A DNA stretch of 64,000 nt from Prostheceraeus crozeri (lineage: Eukaryota > Platyhelminthes > Polycladida > Euryleptidae): positions 124,001 through 188,000 of the forward strand of contig CAJQUW010011283.1 in NCBI GenBank assembly GCA_907163375.1. The letters run 5' to 3'. The notes under the pieces are model-generated. The model saw only the letters and a list, made by a program, of their open reading frames with translations, was not told the DNA's origin and searched no databases. Numbering within the stretch: position 1 is the stretch's first letter; each line of letters begins with the position of its first letter. The position numbers and the translations under genes were made by a program. Of the stretch, positions 55,434 to 64,000 are shown piece by piece.

Positions 55434-55618
55434 GCATTATATAGTCAGAAGTGTCCAATGTTCCACTTACGGAACATCAATGTTTATGATACAGAATTTA
55501 TTTTTTTTCTAATCGTCATTAGTTTGTAGTTGCTTCAGACGGTAGAAGTTTTTGTATCAAAGAAAATTTTAAAAAATAATTGTTTTTCTATTCATGGGCA
55601 GTAATGGGCTAATGGACA

Positions 55619-58083
55619 ACCCAAACATCCAAAGAAAATCGACATCACTGATGATGGAAATGATGAGGTATGATCTGCAAGAACTCCACAAACGAAGATT
55701 CCAGCTAAACATGGAACGGGGATACGAATGGCTCAATCTTCTAAGAATGGAAGACCAACAACTATCCAAGTATATCCTATTGAACACAAAGACGGTGGTA
55801 CACAAGGAAGAAAAAAACATCTTCGAACGACACCGGAAAAAATGGTGGAATCTGTGTGAGTTTGAATATCCAGTTAAGCAACATGACTATACGTGCAAAT
55901 ATGAACCTAATTTTCCTCATTATAAAACTTCGAAACTGAACACGGACATAAGTAACTTAGAACATAACCAAAATGCGATTGAACTAGGGTCTGACGGTGT
56001 TCCTAAGAACATCCAATCTTTTCTTGATAAAGGTCCGACTTATCATTTACCATATCTAATTGATAAGAAATTCTGGAATAAAGTTGATGAAGATTTTGAG
56101 GCTTATTTTTACAAGTTAAGGTGGAGCATTAACTTAGAAAATAAGAACCAAAATAATTTGCATATCCCGTTTGACAGACATACGTGTAAATTACCAAATA
56201 AATTAACGGAAAGCCACGAATTTCAATTAAAACAATTTTATGTTGAAGCGAAAGAAATTATTACCGCTGAAGCCAAAAGCTTGAAATCTAATGAACACAG
56301 TAAAATGATTCGTAACATGTGCAATACTGCAAAAAACTATTTGGAAAATAATGACCTGGTTTGTATGAAAACCGACAAAACCAATAGGCTGATAATTTGT
56401 AAGCAGGATAATATAAAAGAACAAACTAAAAAGATCTTGTCAGATGAAAATACTTACCAATTAGTAAAGAAAAGCAAAAATAACAGTTTAGAAACTCAAG
56501 CGAATAAAATAATCAGAACTACTCTGAAACACAGTACTCTGACCAACTCAAAATACCAAAACGAAAAGCTATTAACTAGTGGTAGCCATCCAGCAAAATT
56601 TTTTACTTTGGTGAAAGACCACAAGGAGACCATAGACGGTCAGCTCCCGCTAAGACCGATAGCTTCTGTTCACGGTACTCCAGTGGACAAGATAGACTGG
56701 GTGATTTCAAAAATTCTGGGCCAAATCTTGCAATTCATACCGGCACATCTTGATAGTGCGAAAACACTAACTCAATATTTGCGAGACATTGACATTTCCA
56801 AAATGAGTAAGCCTACATTCATCAGCCTAGATGTTCAACAACTGTACCCCAGTATACCTATCGATGAAGGTATTGAGTTAGTTATGAAAACTGTTACTGA
56901 GTTTTATACTAAAATAGATAACTTCAGTATAACTCTAAACCAAATTGAAACGATGATGAAATTCATGTGCTATAACTACGAAATCTCTTATGACAACAAT
57001 ATCTATCGTCAAATTAAAGGAGTACCTATGGGATGCAGGTTTGCCCCTACGTTTGCGATAATCTACCTTCACCACATAGAAACCAAAGCCCTTAGCAAAT
57101 TATCTTGGAAACCTGAATTATATAAAAGATACATCGACGATGTCATCATAGGTCCTGTAGAATATGATGACCACATTATTTCACAAATTGAAAATGAATT
57201 CAATAAAGTTACGCCTGCCATTAAATTTACCACTGAAATAAACCCACCAGAACGCGGTTTAAATTTTCTAGATCTTACGATCTATACTGACAAACAAACC
57301 ATTTCTTTCTCGTGGTTTCAGAAAACCTGTTATTCGAGGATAACTATGCAGAGTGACTCGTATGTCCCAGAACATATCAAAAATAATTTCGTTCAGTCTC
57401 GTCTAAAAGATATACAGAGTCTTTGTTCTACTGAGGAACACTACGTAAAATCACGCAATAAATTTCTAAATCAAATAGAAAAAAATGGCCACAAAAAGAA
57501 AACTTTCAGGCAACCAAAAAACAAAAAAAAGAAAATAGATGATAAAATACAACCGAATTTGATACTTCCTTTTATTAATAATCAGTGCCATAGGAAATTA
57601 AGAAAACTTATGAATAAACACAAGTTGAGAGGAAATCTAGTTAGTCAACCCAATAAAACGATTGCCAGTTACCTCAAACCAAAAAATGATAACCGCAACA
57701 CATGTGACTGCGAAATTTGTAGAAAAATTGGCCCAAAATATATGTGCACAGATAAATATGTTGTATATCAATATACGTGTAAAACATGTAGAGAAAGTTA
57801 TATTGGAAAGACTGCGAGACCGTTTAAAATCAGACACCGTGAGCACACATATGCGGTTAGGAATAAGAGTCTAAATAATGCTATAAGCCTGCACGCAAAT
57901 CTTCATCAAATGTACGACATAGACAATTTTGATATCGAAATCCTCAGCAGAAAAACTAACAGCCGTGATATTACTATTGAAGAATGTAGAAGCATCAAAT
58001 TAAATAAACCCAAGATCAATCGCAAGCAAGAAGTTATTGATTATCCGCTGATTAGCGGCACTCAAACCCGTGTTCAGTTTTGA
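55619..58083 (+). pseudogene. PLE protein, main part: reverse transcriptase plus GIY-YIG endonuclease
   Basis: About 820 residues follow the insertion site. RT blocks: HPAKFFTLVKDHKETIDGQL, LRPIASVHGTPVDKIDWVIS, FISLDVQQLYPSIPIDEGIE (first catalytic Asp, near residue 411 of the frame from 55594), IYRQIKGVPMGCRFAPTFAI, and YKRYIDDVIIG (about 512). Then FLDLTIYTDKQTISFSW, a basic linker, a CDCEIC cysteine cluster, and GIY-YIG (VVYQYTCKTCRESYIGKTAR, about 721-770). It copies RNA at a nick made by its own endonuclease in known PLEs. The frame is open to TGA 58083 but is cut off from its start by the nested elements. Confidence 0.88.
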
Positions 58084-58161
58084 TTAATATTCTCCACACA
58101 ACTGCACTGCACGTACAGCAGTCATGCATTTAAGTGAGAGACGCAGCGACTGGCGGTTTAT

Positions 58162-58211
58162 TCCAACACACCGTGAAGAAGGCTGAAGGCCGAAAGATCT
58201 TGTGTGACCTG
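58162..58211 (+). ncRNA. Hammerhead-like core in PLE 3' UTR, copy 2
   Basis: Same sequence as 48441-48490: GTGAAGA at 58173-58179, GAAA at 58192-58195 and flanking ACACA/TGTGT. Being present in both the pseudo-LTR and the 3' end is what is expected for a PLE ribozyme. Confidence 0.45.
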
Positions 58212-58309
58212 AACTATTTTATTTTTTAACCTCTCACCAGAAAAATATACGGAGCCGCACTGAAAAGTGTTTTTTGTTCCTCTTTTATTTTAAAAAAGGG
58301 ATAAAATCA

Positions 58310-58911
58310 GCGTTTCGAGAGTTGCTATATTTCATATTGTATATAAAGAATAACACCAAGGTATTCATGATGACCCGATATATTTCGCCGGTTCTAGACG
58401 TGGGACACACCGGAATGAATGCTGACAGAAGCGTAGTGAACATCGTTATAGGCTAACACGTGACAAGAAGTAAAAATGAATTCTAAGGTAGAAAATAAAG
58501 GTAATGCGGATAATACTGATAGACAGAGTGCAGAGTAATACATATAAAAGCACAAAAAAGGAGGAAGAAGCTAAAGAAGTTATTAGATATTTCATGATTA
58601 TCGTAGATTTGTGATTTTCAGAAGTTAATGTAAATGCATGATGTTTCTTTTAAGCAACATGCTCAATAACCAATTAGTCAGAAGATTGTTTTCATTGATA
58701 TGGCGTATTATTAGGACCATAAAGAATTACATAATGCATTTAAATAAGTTAAAGTAGATTTTAATAGGTAGCCATGCATATATGGGTTTCGTCAATACAC
58801 GTCCTGTCATACACGATGAACGCTAGGCAATGCCCCATTGTCATGCGTGTTGAATACTGACAATGTTCCGTTGTCATACATGATACACGCTAAGCGAATT
58901 ACAATACTTAC
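58310..58911. other. PLE right flank; no supported gene
   Basis: AT-rich. Short direct repeats near 58800-58875 (GTCATACACGATGAACGCTA and GTCATACATGATACACGCTA). On the minus strand it is the intron after the fucolectin exon. Confidence 0.5.
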
Positions 58912-59367
58912 CGGCTTGGTAGACTTCAACTTCGCAGATGACCAGTTCCGTAGACGCTTTGATTATCGAAATGAAGCGTCCTGGTCTGCTTTTGAATTTC
59001 ATTTGAAATGATTTATGTGTTTCAGGAATTTGACCTCCATGTTGATGAATGTGCATACCTGGTGGAAACCACCCACTGCGAGCGGAAACACTCAAAATGA
59101 CAACAGCACCTGTTAGTTTGTCTCCACAGCAGTCAACTCGATTGTAAATAATAATCCTATCGATGAAGTATACTTTTCCCAAGTCAATATTAAAATAATT
59201 TCTTCCTTCGGCCTTAGTGCGACTGCAAGAGTTGCCGTTGAAATTTCCGTCTGTGTTACCATCCACAGCACGTTCAGGAACTCCGCCAGATGCAACTGAA
59301 CTTTGATATACTTGTTTTCCGAAGGCAATATTTTGTTCCAAGGGAGGTGCAGGCAGGCTTTCTTTTT
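58912..59367 (-). CDS. Fucolectin (FTP / F5-8C-like) domain exon, host gene fragment
   Basis: A 456-bp exon with splice sites on both sides: acceptor CCCACTCTTTTACAG before 59367 and donor GCCG-GTAAGTATT after 58912. It encodes KESLPAPP and then a whole F-type lectin-like domain: NIAFGKQVYQSS, ERAVDGNTDGNF, CSRT, NYFNIDLGKVYFIDRIIIYN, RVDCCGDKLTGAVVILSV and a C-terminal VICEVEVY strand. The NR-DCC motif and the DGN/DLG pattern are hallmarks of fucolectin/tachylectin-4/pentraxin FTP domains, which bind fucose or other sugars with calcium, often in secreted or membrane proteins of invertebrate immunity. The exon keeps an open frame with no stop, so it is probably part of a working multi-exon gene on the minus strand; the neighbouring exons lie outside or are not recognised. 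Confidence 0.85.
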
Positions 59368-60228
59368 CTGTAAAAGAGTGGGAGAAATCATTGTCAGAAT
59401 CAAATAATTGCCTTAACCCTTTAGCTGATGTGTTTATCTCATAAACATACCGACTTTCACTGAGCCTGAATTAACTCGAATTGTCACAGTAAGACAACAT
59501 CAAGTCACAGCAGGTGGTAATACATGTACAATGAAATCAAAGCCCATGTCAACTCGTCGTATTGATTTATGCGCAGTAGATGATCTAATTTAGACAGCTG
59601 TCTCTCTCTCTCTCTCTCACACACACATACATACATGCAGTTTGACAATTTTGACGAATATTACAAATTGAAACATACGTCCTCCAGCCACGACTTTTTC
59701 ATTCAATCCTTTACCACAACTGTAGATGCTTCTCCACACCATATGTGCGAGTGGCACTACACGGAAAGCCCTTCTCTCCTCGTTCTCCCTCTCTCTCTCT
59801 CTTTCGGTCTCTGGAGAGTTTTTCGGTCAAAACTGAATTATCCACAACTTTTGCGAAAACTGCTTTTCAGAAAAATTTGATGAAACGTGAACGCGAGGCA
59901 TTTCGACCGGTTCTTTCTCAGGCATTACACAGATTTGAAACAGATGCGCTAGCATTAGATGTGCTGTGCACTCTGGAAATAATAAATCACATATGTTTAA
60001 AAAAAAGAAAATAAATAAATAAAAAGATGATTAAAGTTAATTACCAAGATAAAGCTGGAGGCAAAGCGTTTTCTTCTTGAACACACAAATTCGGCCAGAG
60101 GCGTTTGATACACAATGCCTCCGGAATGCGCATGCATAGCAGACTGCTGCGCCTCACATGAAATGACACACGAAAAACCATTTCTGCATGTTGACATTTT
60201 TCCTTAAATACATGGAAATAAATACAAA
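59368..60228. other. No supported gene; low-complexity runs
   Basis: Likely upstream intron of the fucolectin gene. CT/CA dinucleotide run at about 59601-59632, TCTC run near 59787-59803, A-rich and AAAT run at 59999-60024. Confidence 0.5.
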
Positions 60229-60435
60229 TCATCCGCGCCGTCGCCGGTTGCGCTTTGTCTGCTCTCGCACACTGTGTTTTCTTGTTGGTTTCCTGTAAGA
60301 TTTGGCTGGTCTTACAGTTGATTTTTGGTATCTTTTTGATCGTCCTGCTCTTGGGAGTGTTGCTGTTGATTTGGATTTTGGAGCTCCATCGTTGCTTTTG
60401 AGATATTCTGAATTCTGTGAGTTCTTGGTCCTCAT
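60229..60435 (-). CDS. Small Lys/Arg-rich ORF, doubtful
   Basis: 68 codons starting MRTKNSQNSEYLKSND and ending in an Arg-rich run (KHSVREQTKRNRRRRG). TATAAAT lies just upstream of the ATG and an NRF-1-like palindrome (TGCGCATGCGCA) near 60454-60466, which would fit a promoter. The frame itself contains splice-like sites, so it may be part of a spliced transcript or nothing. No domain. Confidence 0.2.
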   Translation of the reverse strand: MRTKNSQNSEYLKSNDGAPKSKSTATLPRAGRSKRYQKSTVRPAKSYRKPTRKHSVREQTKRNRRRRG

Positions 60436-60451
60436 TTATAGTTCTGTCTCT

Positions 60452-60466
60452 GTGCGCATGCGCAGA
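60452..60466. promoter_or_regulatory. NRF-1-like site
   Basis: GTGCGCATGCGCAG matches the palindromic NRF-1 consensus YGCGCAYGCGCR, often found in animal promoters. A half match (ATGCGCATGC) occurs at about 60126. Confidence 0.35.
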
Positions 60467-60499
60467 TCAGCGTTAAAAGCTTATCGTGGTCAATAGTAT

Positions 60500-61259
60500 C
60501 TTCTTGGCTACGTCACCTGGTTTATCTACTCTACGAAATATTCACACAGACATCTGAGTGCGTTAGTGGCGTGTTGCACACAGCTGGGATCATCAGCTGC
60601 TTCAACAAATCAGCTGTTAATCAAAGGTCATCGTAAACCTGTCTCGTCGCTTTGATATCAAAATATCGATTTTTGGTCACGTAATGGATGTCGTCATTAT
60701 TACGTTGTTGATAAAATAGCATTTCACGTCATTGATAGTGTTACTTCGGCTCTGGTGTAAATTCCCCGCATTTTTGTCGGTGGATCTACTTTTTCTGATT
60801 CATCAATCTGTCGTAAATTCTTCCTATTATTCCAAAGCAACAATAAGTCCTGACTGGTTTCGATAGAGTGAATCACTGGGTTAATGTCTGTAGCATAGAA
60901 ATTGATAACAATAAAACCTCTAGAATGGAAGTAAAGCTTTATGCGATACACAGTAGTGGCACAAAAATCGCACGCATTTTCACTTAGATACAATTGTCAA
61001 CGACTGTTTCATTGGGTTAGAATCAGTCACATGTGCAATTCTAAGCTTTTCATTGGTGATCCATGCCCCAACGTAGTTCCCCCGGATGTGCCGCGACCTT
61101 GAGTCAATTTCCATTCTAGTCAACTTCAGATAAACAATCTACTTCTATGGTCTGTAGAGACTACTCGAATATTTTGCAAATTAGTTTGTCGGTTTAATTT
61201 TTGCACACAATGACGAGATCTACACGAGCTCGTTCGTGTGAAGTAAATATGTAGTCCAT
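60500..61259. other. No supported gene
   Basis: Short ORFs without features; nothing recognised. Confidence 0.45.
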
Positions 61260-62321
61260 CAAATCACTCCTAGATGAGAATAAGAATGAAATGAAGTCTA
61301 TGTTATGCGATCTAAAAAGTGAACTTGAGAATTTCCTATCCACTAAAATTGATAAGATAAATGAAACCATTGCTCATGTCTTGAATCGAGTTAATCAGTT
61401 TGAAGATTCAGTAATTCAACTACAAAATGTCCAGTTATCGCAACACAGAGAGATTACCTCTCTGTACAGCAAATGTCGACCAACAACCTACTTACGGAGG
61501 AGATAATTGCCGAGCTTGAACAGAGATATAAAAAAATCGAATATCATTATTTTTGGTATACCTTAGAGAGGAACAGGAACAATCGAGGAGAACAAGAAAC
61601 ATGTCATTAAGGAGGTGAAAGACCTTGTAGAATTCCTCGGTATTTACAGAGACAAGGTTGTTTCTTCTTTCCGCATGGGCAGACCAGGAGTAAAGGGGCC
61701 GCGTGTTTTGAAAGTGTAGACTGACAGTGTAAGCTCAAAGACAGAGATTCTCAAGAGATCAAAAACTCTGAGGAATTCTGCTTTTGACAAAGTATTTATC
61801 AGACCTGACTTAACACCATCACAACAACAACGTCGAAGACAACTTCAAAATGATTTGAGGCAGCGCAAAGCTAATGGAGAGGATGTGGTAGTTTATCGAG
61901 GATAAGTTCAACCAATTGCCACAGCTTAATTTAAATTTTCAAAATTGACTTTACCACGTTTACAGACATTTCCGACATTTATTTCTGCTGATGTTTGTCG
62001 CACTCTTGCAAAGATGGATCATGTTCGGTCTCTTCAAAATCTGCAACTGCTTTTGCAGAAACGGAGACATGGCTTTCCAGTGATCATCCTGATGATATTC
62101 TTGCTATTGACAATTCTGTACTTTTTCGTGACGATTGAAATGATGGTTGTTTAGGAGGTGGTGCAGCTATCTGGGAATTAGTAGCGATTTGCAACAGTGT
62201 CTCTTGCACCGCAAGGGAATTCAAGTGGAAATAATAGTGTTTGGCTGTTATTTCACAAGGTTCGCTTCTGTTTCGTCTGTATTTATATCCCTCCATTCTC
62301 TGTCATTCAATCTGCTACACT
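61260..62321 (+). mobile_element. 5' fragment of a CR1/L2-type LINE
   Basis: ORF1 remnant: a helical start (LKSELENFLSTKIDKINETI), then in other frames KTLRNSAFDKVFIRPDLTPS and LRQRKANGEDVVVYRG, close to the ORF1 end at 41295-42092. Then the beginning of an endonuclease (ETWLSSDHPDDILAIDNS and GGGAAIWE) in shifted frames. Multiple stops and frameshifts; the remainder of the LINE is absent and sequence changes at about 62321. Confidence 0.65.
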
Positions 62322-62941
62322 GTAAAAAAAGTTCTGTAATTTGACGGACTCGGCTATGTAGTCTTACCGTACAACTTTTTGGTCACGTAAAATCACGTGC
62401 TATTCTATGTAAAGCAACATTATGAAAAGATGTCTGTAATTTAACATAGCTGAGTCTGTAAAATAACGACCACTGCTAATGTTCACGTAAAATTACGTAA
62501 AATTTACTGTAAAGTCAAATTGTGCTCTGGAACTTGCTTTTGACATAACCGTGACATAACCGTGCGTGCCATCAAATATTTTTCATAGCTAATACAGTGC
62601 TGTAGGTTAGTCAACGTCATTTCTATTGCCTTGTATAAAATTGCTATTGCCTTGTATACTGAGGGTCTACCCTGTGATGGGTCTTTGAATTTTGTAATAA
62701 CATTAAAAACACCTCAGTGTAAAATGACTTGGCGTCACGCTGGCCAAATATACGCGATATAAAATTTTTAACTGCTTGATAGCATCTTGACATCCGTTTT
62801 ATGTGTGAAGACGAAGCTATGATGAAGTAAAAGCGGCTCTTCTGCTGGTAGAACCCATAATGTTCCGCAAAGCAATGGCAGCTTTTCTAAGGCGTTCGTC
62901 GCGGCGTCTCCGCCGCACTTCTACGCCACCTATGTTCGCAT
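62322..62941. other. AT-rich repeat-like sequence; no gene
   Basis: Starts CACTGTAAAAAAAGTTCTG right where the LINE stops and contains several GTAAAATNACGT and CTGTAATTTRAC motifs up to about 62530, suggesting a MITE whose far end I cannot place. Nothing recognised from 62540 to 62941. Confidence 0.4.
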
Positions 62942-63138
62942 CATAGAAATCCGATTAATATTATTGCGCGTTAGTTAGACTAGAACGGCCACAACAATAT
63001 CGCAGAACACTACGCCGTGGTTAAGTCGTGACTATAGCAACGGTACACTTATGAGTCATTTCTTAACCGTCAACAAACCCCAGCTGTCCGTTCTAGTAGT
63101 ATTACTTAAACAAATGAAATAAATCGGATTTCTATGAA
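62942..63138. mobile_element. Small palindromic MITE, about 195 bp
   Basis: CATAGAAATCCGATT (62942-62956) is inverted at 63123-63137 as AATCGGATTTCTATG, and CTAGAACGG is inverted nearer the centre (CCGTTCTAG). If TA is the target duplication the ends would be GAAATCCGATT, as in Tc1/mariner-type MITEs. No ORF. Confidence 0.6.
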
Positions 63139-63594
63139 TTCACTATATGAAATAGTTTCCCCGTCGCTCGCCGCTGAACCGACCTTCATTTCATGAGTCA
63201 CATGACAAAAAGGATGCGAGCCGGTAATGTTTATCAAGCAGGCGTCATTCATTCGCTAGTCGACTCTCACCTCATCGTGATATGTGGCTGTATGCATATC
63301 AGTCAGCAAACTCACCGGCATCAATATATTGTGAGTCTCAAACTTGCGAATTTATCAAACTTTTAAAGCCGCTTCAAGTCAGTAATTTGTGTGTTGGACA
63401 TTCAGAGGAATTCTGTCGTAATTCGATTATGCCTACATTTTGGAAATAATTTCTGATATATCTTCATCTATTGTACACGTCTTGATTCGCATTTAATTGC
63501 AGACTCAGTGAAGTACGTACTACACTGTCTCTATATTTTCGCTGAGAACCATCAAATTCATGTGATATTGATTATTGCTGTAAAGTCAAAAAGA
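63139..63594. other. No supported gene; possible 5' UTR
   Basis: Mostly unique-looking sequence upstream of the candidate first exon. No ORF or recognised motif. Confidence 0.3.
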
Positions 63595-63630
63595 ATGCAG
63601 AATTTGATCAAAGATTTGGACCCACTACAG
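63595..63630 (+). CDS. Possible first coding exon of a host gene
   Basis: ATG followed by 12 codons (MQNLIKDLDPLQ) and directly by a strong 5' splice site (CTACAG then GTGAGATTTTT). The peptide is too short to identify. The region from 63140 on is free of recognised elements, which favours host sequence. 63631-64000 would be intron; I see nothing in it. Confidence 0.3.
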
Positions 63631-64000
63631 GTGAGATTTTTATTTTGATGATTGCAACAGTCATTGCATGAGCTTATTATTGCTAAATAAAGTTTCATTA
63701 GGGTGAAGATGTCTTGGTTTGACATGTAGGTATGTTGTGGGTAGAAACTGATGTTCCGTTTAAGGTTAGAATATTTTTCTTTTTCTAATATATTTCGAGA
63801 TCATCGTCAAACAAGTGAATCGCAGTTAAGGTAAACAATAAATTCAAACAAGCAAACTGATAAGTAACATGAGAGCTTGAAACAAGCACTTTGGCATGGT
63901 TATTCACTGACTTCCTTTACATTTAAATTTGTTAAGTTTGATAACTGTCCTGTCAGACTGGAGTTTATGGTCTAACTATCGGTAAATTGTAATCCTATTA

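Larger units (their letters stand above)
52645..55608 (+). mobile_element. Second piggyBac-type transposon
   Basis: Target TTAA on the left (52641-52644) and CTAA (one change) on the right (55609-55612). Ends CCCATTACCGCCCA and TGGGCAGTAATGGG form a near-perfect 14-bp TIR. Subterminal palindromes GTTCCA-N4-TGGAAC occur at 52661, 52999, 53040 and, with one change, 55460, several followed by ATTGGACAC. 2,964 bp, a normal length for piggyBac. Confidence 0.9.
48589..58309 (+). mobile_element. Penelope-like element, longer copy, split by two nested transposons
   Basis: Starts right after the truncated copy. The ORF begins at 48592, is interrupted at 48797 by a TIR transposon and a piggyBac (together about 6.8 kb), and resumes at 55619, ending at 58083. 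The 3' end (AAAAAAGGGATAAAATCA) equals that of the upstream copy. Without the insertions it would be about 2.9 kb, normal for a PLE. Confidence 0.88.

Noticed and set aside
59745-60014. 89-codon ORF MRVALHGKPFSPRSPSLSL
   Set aside because: Covers a TCTC-rich low-complexity run and an A-rich tail, without domain or splice support.

Overview
The window is nuclear DNA from an animal, most likely a marine invertebrate. Coding regions are broken by GT-AG introns, and the element families are those common in echinoderms, molluscs and other marine bilaterians. The sequence is AT-rich and almost wholly made of mobile elements and tandem repeats. I see no bacterial-style operons, no rRNA and no standalone tRNA gene. 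The phylum is an inference and cannot be fixed from the sequence.

Layout. (1) 1 to about 14,945: a large element with terminal inverted repeats (TIRs) over 2 kb long. The left TIR runs off the window start. The element carries 115-bp subterminal repeats, at least six copies of a TATA plus TTTAGGG-like module pointing outward, a run of four hairpins, and two spliced cargo genes I do not recognise (an acidic peptide with a SUMO-interaction-like motif, and a coiled-coil protein). A CR1/L2-type LINE sits inside it. (2) 14,946-16,390: no convincing gene. (3) 16,390-24,775: a satellite of about 26 monomers of about 318 bp, with a 1,280-bp higher-order duplication. (4) 24,746-25,976 (-): a Crypton-like tyrosine recombinase abutting the satellite. 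(5) 26,257-34,631: a young BEL/Pao LTR element with a 138-bp minisatellite and a duplicated pol segment, treated as a fossil. (6) 34,632-36,795: no clear gene, a foldback hairpin and a doubtful exon. (7) 36,796-47,039: a piggyBac-type transposon with TTAA ends, its transposase split by a full-length LINE; a hAT-type MITE with an 8-bp target duplication is nested further along. (8) 47,343-58,309: a Penelope-like element (PLE) in the classic arrangement of a 5'-truncated copy followed by a longer copy. The longer copy is split by a TIR transposon of unclear superfamily, and a second piggyBac entered at that transposon's right border. (9) 58,310-64,000: the most host-like part, with one fucolectin (FTP/F5-8C-like) exon on the minus strand, a LINE remnant, small MITEs and a possible first coding exon at 63,595.

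How the parts relate. The clearest history is at 47-58 kb: PLE first, then the TIR transposon into its reading frame, then piggyBac into a TTAA made by that transposon's own junction. At 37-47 kb a piggyBac was hit by a LINE. At 1-15 kb a LINE hit the long-TIR element. The long-TIR element is the best candidate for something undescribed: no transposase or polymerase was recognised, yet it has spliced genes, repeated promoter-like modules and a structured GC-rich segment.
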